From positions 1-64,000 of the forward strand of contig URWY01000004.1 in NCBI GenBank assembly GCA_900551705.1: a DNA stretch of 64,000 nt. Direction: 5' to 3'. This stretch comes from an uncultured Bacillota bacterium (lineage in GTDB: Bacteria > Bacillota > Clostridia > Christensenellales > UBA1242). The notes beneath the pieces were generated by a model. The model had not been told where the DNA came from and did not search any database. It saw nothing but the letters and a program-made list of their open reading frames with translations. Below are positions 24,740-33,785 of this stretch, piece by piece. The first letter of the stretch is position 1. Every line of letters starts with the position of its first letter. A program made the translations under genes and the position numbers.

Positions 24740-26650
24740 ATGCAAAACGAAGAATTATTACATAAAGTAGAAGACTTAGAAAAACGAATTTCTTTTTCTA
24801 AAAAACAAGAAACAACAGACCTTTCTGAAATCGAAAACAAATTGCAAAAATTTCAACTTTTCCGTGAAACAGCAACCGAAAGGATCATTAACCTTGATAA
24901 TTCAATGACAAATATCATGGAAACTGAAATGGAAAAGAGTGGGCAAATCAGCGATTTGCAAAGCAGAGTTGCAACCTTGGAGAGCAATAGCGGTTCATCT
25001 ATATCTGACGAACAAATAGCACAAATCGAAGCAAATAAGCAAACAATTACAAACCAAGCGAATTCGATTTCAGACCTAGAAAGTGCTGTCGGGAATCACA
25101 CAACCAAAATTAATTCACTTATCACAAGCGACTCTGCACAAACCGAAGATATAACCAATTTGTCACTCAATTATTCGCATCTGAATAATGATGTTGATTC
25201 AATGACTAGCTCTGTTACAACGCTAACACAGAACTATAATGTTCATGAAGGCAAAATTCAAAATGCGCAATCAAATATAACCGATTTGGAAACCAGAGTC
25301 ACAACGCTAGAAAATTCAACCCCAACTCCTGTTCAATCTGATCTTCCAGAAACATATAACTATTTCAATACAGCCAAATTTGAACAAAATCAAGAAACAT
25401 ACGGCATTTATGAACACTTTTTTACATGTTTCTTCTTAACCGAACCAACTTCGCTATGTAAAATAAAGTTCAAAGCGAATGTTTCAAAAATAAGTGAAAT
25501 TGACTACACAAAAACGCTCAATGTTTATCTCAATGACGAGGTTATTTGCACAAGACAATATTCTGGCAAAGGAACAGAAGACGATGTTATCGAATTTGAA
25601 TATTATTTCTATCCACAAACAAACAACAATAGAATAACTCTAAAATCTACGGAAAGAAATAACCTAAAAAAGAAAAGCAGACTCAAATTGAAAGATTGTT
25701 CAATCGAAATCCTTGGCCGAAATGTCACTGTTTTAAACCGTGATACAACTTTTAGAGTTTTTCCAGCGGGAAATAAATATTATTTAACAAAAAATAATTA
25801 TGAAAATGCAACTGGTAAAATAATGCAAATTGGCGACACTTCTTGGAACGAAAATTTCTTCGATGTTCCACGAATTGTTTATAATGTAGATGACGAAAAC
25901 GCATCAGCAATGGATAAATCAATATATTCAACAATTAATCACACAATTTTGCCTAAATTTACCTATGATAGTGCCAATTCAAAATTTGAAATTGACGATA
26001 CTAATTATTTAATTACCAGCGTTTATTGTCATATTCAAAATCTATATAATCTTTCAAGCGAACTTGCTCCAACAAATTACAGTTCAACAAACATGTTGAG
26101 CCTCTGTCCAATATATTCAATTTCAACGCCAGGCGATAACGACACAACATTATTGCATACTTGTTCAGTCAGACCAGCATCAAATTTTATGTTATGTATG
26201 AATAAATCAAATAACCTATCACTGGCTAATATGGAAGTCAAATTAAACGGTGAATCTCTTAATAAAAGATGGGTTTTTTGCACTCCTGTTATTTACAATG
26301 ATTGGGTCACAAACAACACTCACCCATATTATTGCATCGGATTAGATGAATTTGGTAACAACATTTTCTTTAATGCACGCGAAGCAACCTACTCTATTGA
26401 TTTAGGGAAAGGCACACAAACAACAGCGTTCGGCCAAGCGAACGGCAACATTCATGTATATATGAGTATTGCAAACAAGATTTTTAAAAAGGTTTTAACC
26501 TTCAATACAACAACTCAACAATATGAACTTTCATCATCTGAATTCTTTTGCATCGGAAACGAATACATCGAAGGAATTTCTGACGACTATTTCATAAAAA
26601 AAGGCGAAACATGGAATTATGTTCCGCCTACTACTACAACCGAAAACTAA
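24740..26650 (+). CDS. coiled-coil, fibre-like protein of unknown function, 636 aa
   Basis: I do not recognise the protein. Residues 1-200 are a series of heptad-rich segments (ISDLQSRVATLESN, ISDLESAVGNHTTKI, ITDLETRVTTLENS), typical of trimeric coiled-coil stalks in phage tail fibres and adhesins. A short Pro/Thr linker leads into a 420-residue strand-rich C-terminal region full of Asn, Thr, Tyr and Ser. There is no signal peptide, sorting motif or membrane segment, so release would need lysis, a dedicated secretion system or a spore-related route. It is monocistronic with a strong GGAGG, between the DUF378 gene and ftsH; no phage genes are nearby. Confidence 0.8.
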   Translation: MQNEELLHKVEDLEKRISFSKKQETTDLSEIENKLQKFQLFRETATERIINLDNSMTNIMETEMEKSGQISDLQSRVATLESNSGSSISDEQIAQIEANKQTITNQANSISDLESAVGNHTTKINSLITSDSAQTEDITNLSLNYSHLNNDVDSMTSSVTTLTQNYNVHEGKIQNAQSNITDLETRVTTLENSTPTPVQSDLPETYNYFNTAKFEQNQETYGIYEHFFTCFFLTEPTSLCKIKFKANVSKISEIDYTKTLNVYLNDEVICTRQYSGKGTEDDVIEFEYYFYPQTNNNRITLKSTERNNLKKKSRLKLKDCSIEILGRNVTVLNRDTTFRVFPAGNKYYLTKNNYENATGKIMQIGDTSWNENFFDVPRIVYNVDDENASAMDKSIYSTINHTILPKFTYDSANSKFEIDDTNYLITSVYCHIQNLYNLSSELAPTNYSSTNMLSLCPIYSISTPGDNDTTLLHTCSVRPASNFMLCMNKSNNLSLANMEVKLNGESLNKRWVFCTPVIYNDWVTNNTHPYYCIGLDEFGNNIFFNAREATYSIDLGKGTQTTAFGQANGNIHVYMSIANKIFKKVLTFNTTTQQYELSSSEFFCIGNEYIEGISDDYFIKKGETWNYVPPTTTTEN

Positions 26651-26655
26651 AAAAT

Positions 26656-28911
26656 TTAGTCGTTTTTATCAGTTTTTTTAGGTTTTTTTGTTGTTTTAAC
26701 CATTTTTTCGTTCAATTTTTGAACTTTATCTTTTTTAACCGTATCATTTTCTGATGCGGTTTTTTTAGTTCTTGGACGCCTTACTTTCTTTTCTGGCTCT
26801 TTGTTTTCACCATTTTCAGATTTATTCTCGTTCACATTCTCTGCAACTTCAACTTCTTGTTTTTCTGCATTTTGTTTGTGATTTTCATATTCTTTTTCAA
26901 TCTCATTTTTGTTGTCCACAAGTTGGTCATATTCTTTCTTAGTAACAACACCAGCTTTCAAAAGCATTTCAGCAGTTTTAAGTTTGTTATTTAAGTCATT
27001 CAATTTTCTTAAATATTCGTTGTCTTTTCTGCCTTTCTCTTCTTTTTCTTTCAAGATTTCGGCTTTCTTATCCATTTCTGCAACAATTTCATCAACAGAT
27101 TTTCCTTCCATGAGCATGTCAACTTCTTCTTTATAAATTGTTTCTTTTATAATCAAAAGTTCAGACATCTTATCCATAATCAAACGATTTTCTTCAAGCA
27201 ATTTATACGCTCTCTTATAGTTGTAATCTAAAATACCTCTAATTTCTTCGTCAATGATTGCTGCTGTTTCTTCACTATATTTAGACTGATTTTGATAATC
27301 ACGGCCAAGGAATGGCTGAGTTGAAGTATCATATCCGATAAATCCTAAACGATTGCTCATGCCCCATTCAGTTACCATTTTACGAGCGATATCTGTTGCA
27401 TGTTGAATATCGTTAGATGCCCCCGTTGAAATATCCCCAAAGACAATTTGTTCAGCAATTCTGCCGCCCATACACATAGCAATTTGGTCATTTAATTTAT
27501 TGTAAGTCATATGTTGGTCATCTTCGCTTGGCCTACTCATTGTGTAACCTGCCGCCATACCGCGTGGAATAATAGATACTTCTTGGACTTCGTCACAGTT
27601 CTCTAAGAGTTTACCAAGTATAGCATGTCCTGATTCATGATAAGTTGTAATCTTTTTGTCCCTATCTGTAACAAGTCTGCTTTTCTTTTGCGGACCCATT
27701 ATTACCTTATTAATACCTTCTGTCAAATCTGACATAATGATTTTTGGTCTATTAGCCCTTGCAGCAAGGATTGATGCTTCATTAAGCATGTTTTCAATGT
27801 CTGCGCCAGTAAATCCACTAGTAATTCTTGCTAAAACTTTGAAATCAATATCATCGTCTAAAGGCTTATTGCGCGCGTGAATTTTTATAATGCTTTCACG
27901 GCCTTTTACATCAGGAACATGAACATAAATTTGTCTGTCAAATCTACCAGGTCTTAAAAGTGCTGGGTCGAGGACATCACTTCTGTTTGTTGCTGCCAAA
28001 ACGATTATTCCTTCGTTTGCTTCAAAACCGTCCATTTCAACAAGTAGTTGGTTTAAAGTTTGCTCTCTTTCATCATTTCCACCGCCAAGACCAGTTCCTC
28101 TTTGACGACCAACAGCATCAATTTCATCTATAAATATAATGCATGGTCTGCTTTTCTTAGCTTGATCAAATAAATCTCTAACACGGGAAGCCCCAACACC
28201 AACAAACATCTCAACAAAGTCTGAACCGCTTATTGATAAGAAAGGAACATTACTTTCACCAGCAACCGCTTTTGCAAGCAAAGTTTTACCTGTTCCAGGA
28301 GGGCCAACAAGCAATACACCTTTTGGTATTCTAGCACCTAAGTTTGTAAATTTTTGAGGATTCTTTAAAAATTCTACAACTTCTTCAAGTTCAGCCTTTT
28401 CTTCATCAGCGCCAGCAACATCTGAAAATCTAACTTTTATATTGTCAGTAGCGCGCGCCTTGCTTTTACCAAATCCCATTGAGCCTTGCCCACCTTTGGT
28501 TATAGCGCGGAATATAAAGTATGCAATTATCAATATTACAAATAAACTAATATAAGGCATTATAGTTTCTAAAAACGATTCTTTGATTTGTTGCTCGGTA
28601 TAATCAATATTTTTACTTGTAATTAAGTTAATCAAATTCTCTTGCGTTGCCGATGTTGCGACTTCACAATAAAAATCTGAACTATTTGGCAATTTTTTGT
28701 CTGAATCTACCTTTGTTATTCTAAACACGCCACCATAGTAATACACTTCACCTACCTGATCGGTATTAATCATTTCAGTAAATCCTTTTGGCGTTATTTT
28801 ATCTCCATAAGAATTATTGCCTGTAAATAAAATTACAACTAGCACAATAATTAATATGGCAAAAACTATCCACCACAGCTTTTTAAAATTATCTTTTTTA
28901 TTTTTGTCCAT
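26656..28911 (-). CDS. ftsH: ATP-dependent membrane zinc metalloprotease FtsH with a charged C-terminal extension
   Basis: FtsH degrades membrane and some cytosolic proteins. Two membrane helices flank an extracytoplasmic segment (residues about 14-125), followed by the AAA+ domain (Walker A GPPGTGKT, Walker B IIFIDEIDA, second region of homology) and the protease (zinc motif HESGH). The start is ATG 28911 behind AGGAG; a TTG 15 nt upstream lies inside the ribosome-binding site. After the protease there is an additional tail of about 120 residues: a SHOCT-like segment (LLKAGVVTKKEYDQL), acidic stretches and a Lys-rich end. 751 residues exceeds the usual 640-680. Confidence 0.97.
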   Translation of the reverse strand: MDKNKKDNFKKLWWIVFAILIIVLVVILFTGNNSYGDKITPKGFTEMINTDQVGEVYYYGGVFRITKVDSDKKLPNSSDFYCEVATSATQENLINLITSKNIDYTEQQIKESFLETIMPYISLFVILIIAYFIFRAITKGGQGSMGFGKSKARATDNIKVRFSDVAGADEEKAELEEVVEFLKNPQKFTNLGARIPKGVLLVGPPGTGKTLLAKAVAGESNVPFLSISGSDFVEMFVGVGASRVRDLFDQAKKSRPCIIFIDEIDAVGRQRGTGLGGGNDEREQTLNQLLVEMDGFEANEGIIVLAATNRSDVLDPALLRPGRFDRQIYVHVPDVKGRESIIKIHARNKPLDDDIDFKVLARITSGFTGADIENMLNEASILAARANRPKIIMSDLTEGINKVIMGPQKKSRLVTDRDKKITTYHESGHAILGKLLENCDEVQEVSIIPRGMAAGYTMSRPSEDDQHMTYNKLNDQIAMCMGGRIAEQIVFGDISTGASNDIQHATDIARKMVTEWGMSNRLGFIGYDTSTQPFLGRDYQNQSKYSEETAAIIDEEIRGILDYNYKRAYKLLEENRLIMDKMSELLIIKETIYKEEVDMLMEGKSVDEIVAEMDKKAEILKEKEEKGRKDNEYLRKLNDLNNKLKTAEMLLKAGVVTKKEYDQLVDNKNEIEKEYENHKQNAEKQEVEVAENVNENKSENGENKEPEKKVRRPRTKKTASENDTVKKDKVQKLNEKMVKTTKKPKKTDKND

Positions 28912-29196
28912 AACTCTCCTTTTCAATAATTTCTAGATATTAGTTTAACACAATTATGACTTTTTATCAACTTGTTTAACCCTTTATAATAGGTAAATTT
29001 TAAGTAATTTGGCTTAAAATGCCGTTTTAAAAATCTTAATCCTAAGCCATTTTTATGTTTTTAAATGATAAGTTAGTCGTTTACAAAAAATGGCTGAAAA
29101 TTAAGTTTTTAAAGTAACATTTAAATTATGCAATACATGACATAATAATTAGATTTATCATCTTAATGATATAAAATCGATATTAAACAATTAAAA

Positions 29197-29212
29197 TGTT
29201 TCACGTGAAACA
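29197..29212. promoter_or_regulatory. parS centromere site 1
   Basis: TGTTTCACGTGAAACA, a perfect 16-bp palindrome identical to the Bacillus parS consensus; ParB loading site. Confidence 0.96.
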
Positions 29213-29234
29213 TTTTAAATTTTCTTTTTTATAT

Positions 29235-29250
29235 TGTTTCACGTGAAACA
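29235..29250. promoter_or_regulatory. parS centromere site 2
   Basis: Second identical 16-bp parS palindrome, 22 bp after site 1. Confidence 0.96.
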
Positions 29251-29271
29251 TCGGACTTAGGTTGTTATTTT

Positions 29272-29287
29272 TGTTTCACGTGAAACA
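29272..29287. promoter_or_regulatory. parS centromere site 3
   Basis: Third identical parS palindrome, 21 bp after site 2 and 5 bp beyond the parB stop codon. Sites 1-2 and 2-3 start 38 and 37 bp apart. Confidence 0.96.
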
Positions 29288-29292
29288 TTTTT

Positions 29293-30249
29293 TTACTTTC
29301 TTTTATTAAATGCACTTAAATCTTGCAATGTTAAAGTCTTTTTATTAATTAATGCTAACAACTCACTTATTCTATCTAAATCATCTTTTGAATAGTAGTC
29401 AATATATATCCTACCTTTGTTATCATTACCAATAGCAGACACTTTTGTGGCAAATATTTTTTGCATTTCATTAATCATATCTTTTAATTCAATGCTTTGT
29501 TCAGATTTTGGTCTTTCTTTTGAAGGGTGGTTAATGTTTTTAACTAACTTTTCGATATCTCTTACTGATAATTTTTTATTAACTGCAACAGTTGCGATCT
29601 TAATTTGTTCGATTGGATCGGTGAGTGCGACCAATATTTTAGCATGACCAGCAGATAATTTATTCGTTTCAATCATATCTACTACTTCATTTGGCAAAGT
29701 AAGCAATCTAACGGTATTTGCAATTACTGAACGGCTTTTACCAATTCGTTCTGATACCGCTTCTTGTGTTAACTTATATTCTTCCATTAATTGCTTGATT
29801 GCTTTTGCGGCTTCTATTGGATTTAAGTCTTCCCTTTGCAAGTTTTCAATAATCGATATTTCTTTAACTTGCTTTTCTGTAAATCTTCTAACATAAGCAG
29901 GGACGGTTTCAAGACCAGCGATTTTTGCTGCACGCCAACGGCGTTCACCGGCAATAATCATGTATTTACCATCTTCGGCTTCATTTAAAACAATAGGTTG
30001 AATTATTCCATGAACTTTAATTGATGACGCTAACTCATTTAAGGCTGTTTCATCAAAGTGTTTACGAGGTTGGTTTGGGTTAGGAACTATATCGTTGATA
30101 TTTATTTCATTCAAACCTTTAATTTCTTTTACAGTTGGATTTTGAGTTGCAGTCTGTTTAATTTCTTCTTGGTTATTTTCCAATTCATCTTCTTCATCAT
30201 AAATTGATAATAGGGCATTTATACCTCTTCCGAGTCCTTTCTTAATCAT
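29293..30249 (-). CDS. parB: chromosome partitioning protein ParB (Spo0J)
   Basis: ParB binds parS, spreads as a CTP-dependent clamp and organises the origin for segregation. The start KKGLGRGINALLS, the CTP-binding motif GERRWRAAKIAG near residue 103, the partner segment ENLQREDLNPIEAA and the HTH (TQEAVSERIGKSRSVIANTVRLL) are present in 318 residues. It overlaps parA by 8 nt, and three parS sites follow directly after its stop. Confidence 0.98.
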   Translation of the reverse strand: MIKKGLGRGINALLSIYDEEDELENNQEEIKQTATQNPTVKEIKGLNEININDIVPNPNQPRKHFDETALNELASSIKVHGIIQPIVLNEAEDGKYMIIAGERRWRAAKIAGLETVPAYVRRFTEKQVKEISIIENLQREDLNPIEAAKAIKQLMEEYKLTQEAVSERIGKSRSVIANTVRLLTLPNEVVDMIETNKLSAGHAKILVALTDPIEQIKIATVAVNKKLSVRDIEKLVKNINHPSKERPKSEQSIELKDMINEMQKIFATKVSAIGNDNKGRIYIDYYSKDDLDRISELLALINKKTLTLQDLSAFNKRK

Positions 30250-31063
30250 TGTTTTCTCCTTCGTCTATTTTAATTTTTGTTGTAGCGTTTTCATATTTCA
30301 TGTTATTGCGCTTCAATATTTCTTCTGCTAATGCTAAGTATGCTTTTGCACCCTTTGATGAACTATCATACGCTCCAATAGGGACGCCATGACTTGGGGC
30401 TTCTGCAAGCCTTACATTTCTAGGTATTGCGGTTGTGAAGACTTTTTTACCAAAGAAAGTTGTAATCTCGTTGCTTACTTGATTTATCAAATTGCTGCGA
30501 GAATCTTTCATTGTCAAAACAACACCTTCAACATCTAAATTTGGATTTAAATGTTTTTTAACCAATTTGATAGTATTCATAAGTTGAGTTAGCCCTTCAA
30601 GAGCATAGAACTCACATTGAATTGGAATTACAATCGCATCAGAAGCGGTGAGAGCATTTACTGTCAACAAGCCCAAAGAAGGTGGGCAGTCGATTACGAT
30701 AAAATCATAATTATCACGGACTCTGTTAAGTCTATTTTTTACTATATGTTCTCTATTTGGCATTTGAACTAAATCAATTTCTGCTCCTGCTAAATCAACT
30801 GTGGCAGGTATTACATCTAAATTTTTGATTGCAGAATGCAAAATAACTTCTTCGATGTAAGCATCTCCATCAATTACATTATAAATTGTTTTAGTTGAAG
30901 AACTTTTATCTACCCCTAAGCCGCTGGTTGCATTTCCTTGTGGATCCATATCTAAAAGCAAAACTTTTTTGCCCATTGAAGCAAGGTATGCAGCGACATT
31001 TACGCAAGTTGTGGTTTTACCAACTCCGCCTTTTTGATTTGCAAATGAAAGTATTTTTCCCAT
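30242..31063 (-). CDS. parA: chromosome partitioning ATPase ParA (Soj)
   Basis: Walker-type ATPase that works with ParB in segregation and, in Bacillus, controls DnaA. The deviant Walker A KGGVGKTT is at residues 11-18, with LLLDMDPQGNATSGLG and DFIVIDCPPSLG following. The 273-residue chain is normal, with a slightly long C-terminus. An AGAGG site precedes ATG 31063. It is separated from rsmG by a terminator, so parAB has its own promoter in the 31064-31170 region. Confidence 0.98.
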   Translation of the reverse strand: MGKILSFANQKGGVGKTTTCVNVAAYLASMGKKVLLLDMDPQGNATSGLGVDKSSSTKTIYNVIDGDAYIEEVILHSAIKNLDVIPATVDLAGAEIDLVQMPNREHIVKNRLNRVRDNYDFIVIDCPPSLGLLTVNALTASDAIVIPIQCEFYALEGLTQLMNTIKLVKKHLNPNLDVEGVVLTMKDSRSNLINQVSNEITTFFGKKVFTTAIPRNVRLAEAPSHGVPIGAYDSSSKGAKAYLALAEEILKRNNMKYENATTKIKIDEGENND

Positions 31064-31171
31064 TGTGTACCTCTTTAATTAATTTATATAATATATATAG
31101 TATATATTAACATAATACATATATAAAAACAAGAATTTTTGAAAATTTTAATCAAAAAAATTGCATAAAAT

Positions 31172-31206
31172 AATAAAAGGCGCTAAATTATTTTTTTGCG
31201 CCTTAT
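31172..31206 (-). terminator. intrinsic terminator between rsmG and parA
   Basis: Minus strand AAGGCGC, loop, GCGCCTT followed by TTATTATTTT; ends the mnmE-mnmG-rsmG transcript. Confidence 0.85.
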
Positions 31207-31898
31207 TTACTATTTTTTATTTGTTTGGTTGGTCTTGGGTATTTTTTAGGTGTTTCTTTTATCTTTTCTATAATTACTAATTTCCTAAAATTTTCGACAA
31301 TATTATAATCAATAACTTTTGAAATTTTGCCGCCTAGTTCGCAAATTATTTGTTTTGCTTCGTTTATTTCTTCTTCGCAATTCCCAGACTTATATGCTAT
31401 AAATTGGCCGCCTACTTTAACAAAAGGAAGACAATATTCGCTTAATACTTTTAGATTTGCAACCGCTCTGGCGGTGGTAATATCAAATTTTTCACGATAG
31501 TCATTAATTTTTGCAAAATCTTCCGCTCTGCCGTGCATTGCTTCAATATTTTTTAAATTTAGAGTTTGTATTGTATTATTTAAAAAGTTTATGCGTTTAT
31601 TTAAACTATCTAACAAAGTGAAGGAAAGGTCATCTCTAACTAATTTTAATGGAATTGAAGGAAATCCTGCGCCAGCGCCAATATCCAAAACTTTTGCGTT
31701 TAATGAAAAATATTTTTGTGGAAAAATACTATCATAAAAATGTTTTTCAACAACGCCATCTTCGTCAGTTATTGCCGTCAGATTGCAAATTTTATTGCCT
31801 TCTATAAGCAAATTATAATACTTAACAAAATTATCCACAATTTGCTTTGTTGGTTGAATTTCTGACTTTAATAAAATTTGTTCAATTTTTTTTTCCAT
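31203..31898 (-). CDS. rsmG: 16S rRNA 7-methylguanosine methyltransferase RsmG (GidB)
   Basis: RsmG methylates N7 of G527 in 16S rRNA. The family hallmarks LTAITDEDGVVEKHFYDSI, VLDIGAGAGFPSIPLKLV and TARAVANLKVLSEYCLP are all present in 231 residues. It follows mnmG by 3 nt, in the classical mnmE-mnmG-rsmG order. Confidence 0.97.
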   Translation of the reverse strand: MEKKIEQILLKSEIQPTKQIVDNFVKYYNLLIEGNKICNLTAITDEDGVVEKHFYDSIFPQKYFSLNAKVLDIGAGAGFPSIPLKLVRDDLSFTLLDSLNKRINFLNNTIQTLNLKNIEAMHGRAEDFAKINDYREKFDITTARAVANLKVLSEYCLPFVKVGGQFIAYKSGNCEEEINEAKQIICELGGKISKVIDYNIVENFRKLVIIEKIKETPKKYPRPTKQIKNSK

Positions 31899-31901
31899 GT
31901 T

Positions 31902-33779
31902 TTAACCTTTATATGATTTTAGATAGATTGATAAAACTGTAATATCAGCAGGGGATACACCTGAAATTCTTGAAGCCATACCCAAAGTTTCTGGTCTGAT
32001 TTTTGATAGTTTTTGCCTTGCTTCAATTCTTAAACTTTTTACTTTATCGTAGTCAATCTCTTCTGGTATTTTTGTTTGTTCTTGCTTTCTTAACTTTTCA
32101 ATTTCATCATTCTGTTGGTTGATATATCCTTCGTATTTTACTTCGGTGTTAATAATGTCTAAGAACATTTCTTCATCGCCTTCAAAAATTGAAGGATAAT
32201 GTTTTTTAATATCAAAAATAGTGATGTTATTTCTCTTTAATAAATCTTTAATTCTCATTGAACTATCTGGAATTGTTTCTCCACATTCATTTAATAAATT
32301 TACTAAAATTTCATCTTTTTTTAATAAAATTGCTAATTTTTCGCGTATTTTTTGCAATTTTTCGCGTTTTTTTATAAATTTTTGATATTTTTCGTCAGTT
32401 ACAAGACCAATAGTTCTTCCAATAGGTGTTAATCTTTCGTCCGCATTATCTTGCCTTAAAACAAGTCTAAACTCGGCTCTTGATGTCATCATTCTGTAAG
32501 GTTCGTTTGTTCCTTTTGTGATTAAATCGTCAATCAAAACTCCGATATAACTTTGCTCACGACCTAAAACAAGTGGCTCCTTATTATCCAATTTTTGGTT
32601 TGCGTTAATGCCAGCAATTATACCTTGCGCTGCGGCTTCTTCATAACCACTTGTGCCGTTGATTTGTCCAGCAAAGAAAAGTCCATCAATAAATTTGCTT
32701 TCAAGTGAAGATTTTAATGTTTGACTGTCGATTGCGTCGTATTCGATTGCGTAGGCATAACGCATTATTTGAGCATTTTCAAGTCCTTTAATTGAATGAT
32801 AAAGTTGTTTTTGAACATCAAATGGAAGTGATGTGCTACAACCTTGCACATATATTTCATTTGTGGAAAGTGCTTCTGGTTCTAAAAATAATTGGTGACG
32901 CTCTCTGTCTGGGAAACGAACAACCTTATCTTCGATTGAAGGGCAATATCTAGGACCAATACCATGAATTAAGCCAGAATACAAAGGTGCACGATGAATG
33001 TTATCTCTTATAATCTTGTGAGTTGTTAGATTTGTGTATGTCACATAGCAAGGATAGTCATTTAAAATTTTGTCCGTATTATCAAACGAAAAATGTTGAA
33101 TGTTTTTCTCTCCGCCCTGGATTTCAAGTCCTGAAAAATCTATTGTTCGAGAATTAATTCTTGCAGGTGTGCCGGTTTTAAATCTTCTAAGTTCATGACC
33201 TAATTTGATTAAACTATCTGATAATTCTTCGGCGCGAGCGTAACCGTTTGGTCCGCTATCTTTCATGTAATTTCCGATAATGATTTGACTTTTAAGATAA
33301 ACGCCAGTTGCGACAACAACAACTTTTGCAGACAAATTTTCGCCAAGAGCGGTTCTAACTCCGACAATTTTGTTGTTTTCTGCATAAATTTCAACAATTT
33401 CTGCTTGTTTTATCGTGATATTTTCATTTTCTTCAAGAACTTTCTTCATTCTCTCGTGATATTTGTTTTTATCAACTTGAGCACGCAAACTATGAACAGC
33501 AGGCCCTTTGCCTTGATTTAACATTCTGAGTTGAAGCATTGTTGCATCTGCGTTTTTACCCATTTCGCCACCAAGAGCATCAATTTCGCAAACAAGATGT
33601 CCTTTTGCAGTTCCGCCGATTGAAGGATTGCATGCCAAAAAAGCGATAGCATCAAGGCTAATCGTTGTTAAACATGTTTTTTTTCCAAGGCGCGCAAGAG
33701 CGAGTGCTGCTTCGCAACCAGCATGACCAGCGCCAATGACAACTGCATCAAAATTATCGTCAAAATTAATTTTTTCCAT
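31902..33779 (-). CDS. mnmG: tRNA uridine 5-carboxymethylaminomethyl modification enzyme MnmG (GidA)
   Basis: FAD enzyme that with MnmE installs the xm5 group on U34 of several tRNAs. The N-terminal GAGHAGCEAALALARLG dinucleotide loop, CNPSIGGTAKGHLV, GYARAEELS and a C-terminal MnmE-binding helical domain ending in RISGVSPADITVL are clear. 625 residues is standard. It lies 6 nt after mnmE. Confidence 0.98.
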   Translation of the reverse strand: MEKINFDDNFDAVVIGAGHAGCEAALALARLGKKTCLTTISLDAIAFLACNPSIGGTAKGHLVCEIDALGGEMGKNADATMLQLRMLNQGKGPAVHSLRAQVDKNKYHERMKKVLEENENITIKQAEIVEIYAENNKIVGVRTALGENLSAKVVVVATGVYLKSQIIIGNYMKDSGPNGYARAEELSDSLIKLGHELRRFKTGTPARINSRTIDFSGLEIQGGEKNIQHFSFDNTDKILNDYPCYVTYTNLTTHKIIRDNIHRAPLYSGLIHGIGPRYCPSIEDKVVRFPDRERHQLFLEPEALSTNEIYVQGCSTSLPFDVQKQLYHSIKGLENAQIMRYAYAIEYDAIDSQTLKSSLESKFIDGLFFAGQINGTSGYEEAAAQGIIAGINANQKLDNKEPLVLGREQSYIGVLIDDLITKGTNEPYRMMTSRAEFRLVLRQDNADERLTPIGRTIGLVTDEKYQKFIKKREKLQKIREKLAILLKKDEILVNLLNECGETIPDSSMRIKDLLKRNNITIFDIKKHYPSIFEGDEEMFLDIINTEVKYEGYINQQNDEIEKLRKQEQTKIPEEIDYDKVKSLRIEARQKLSKIRPETLGMASRISGVSPADITVLSIYLKSYKG

Positions 33780-33785
33780 ATTTTA

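Larger units (their letters stand above)
28912..29292. other. intergenic region carrying the parS cluster
   Basis: The 380 bp between ftsH and parB hold three parS sites within 91 bp on the parB side. The rest is AT-rich, with a loose GGCTTA/TAAGCC inverted repeat (about 29008-29052) that could end parB transcription. No small ORF with a ribosome-binding site is visible. Confidence 0.7.
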
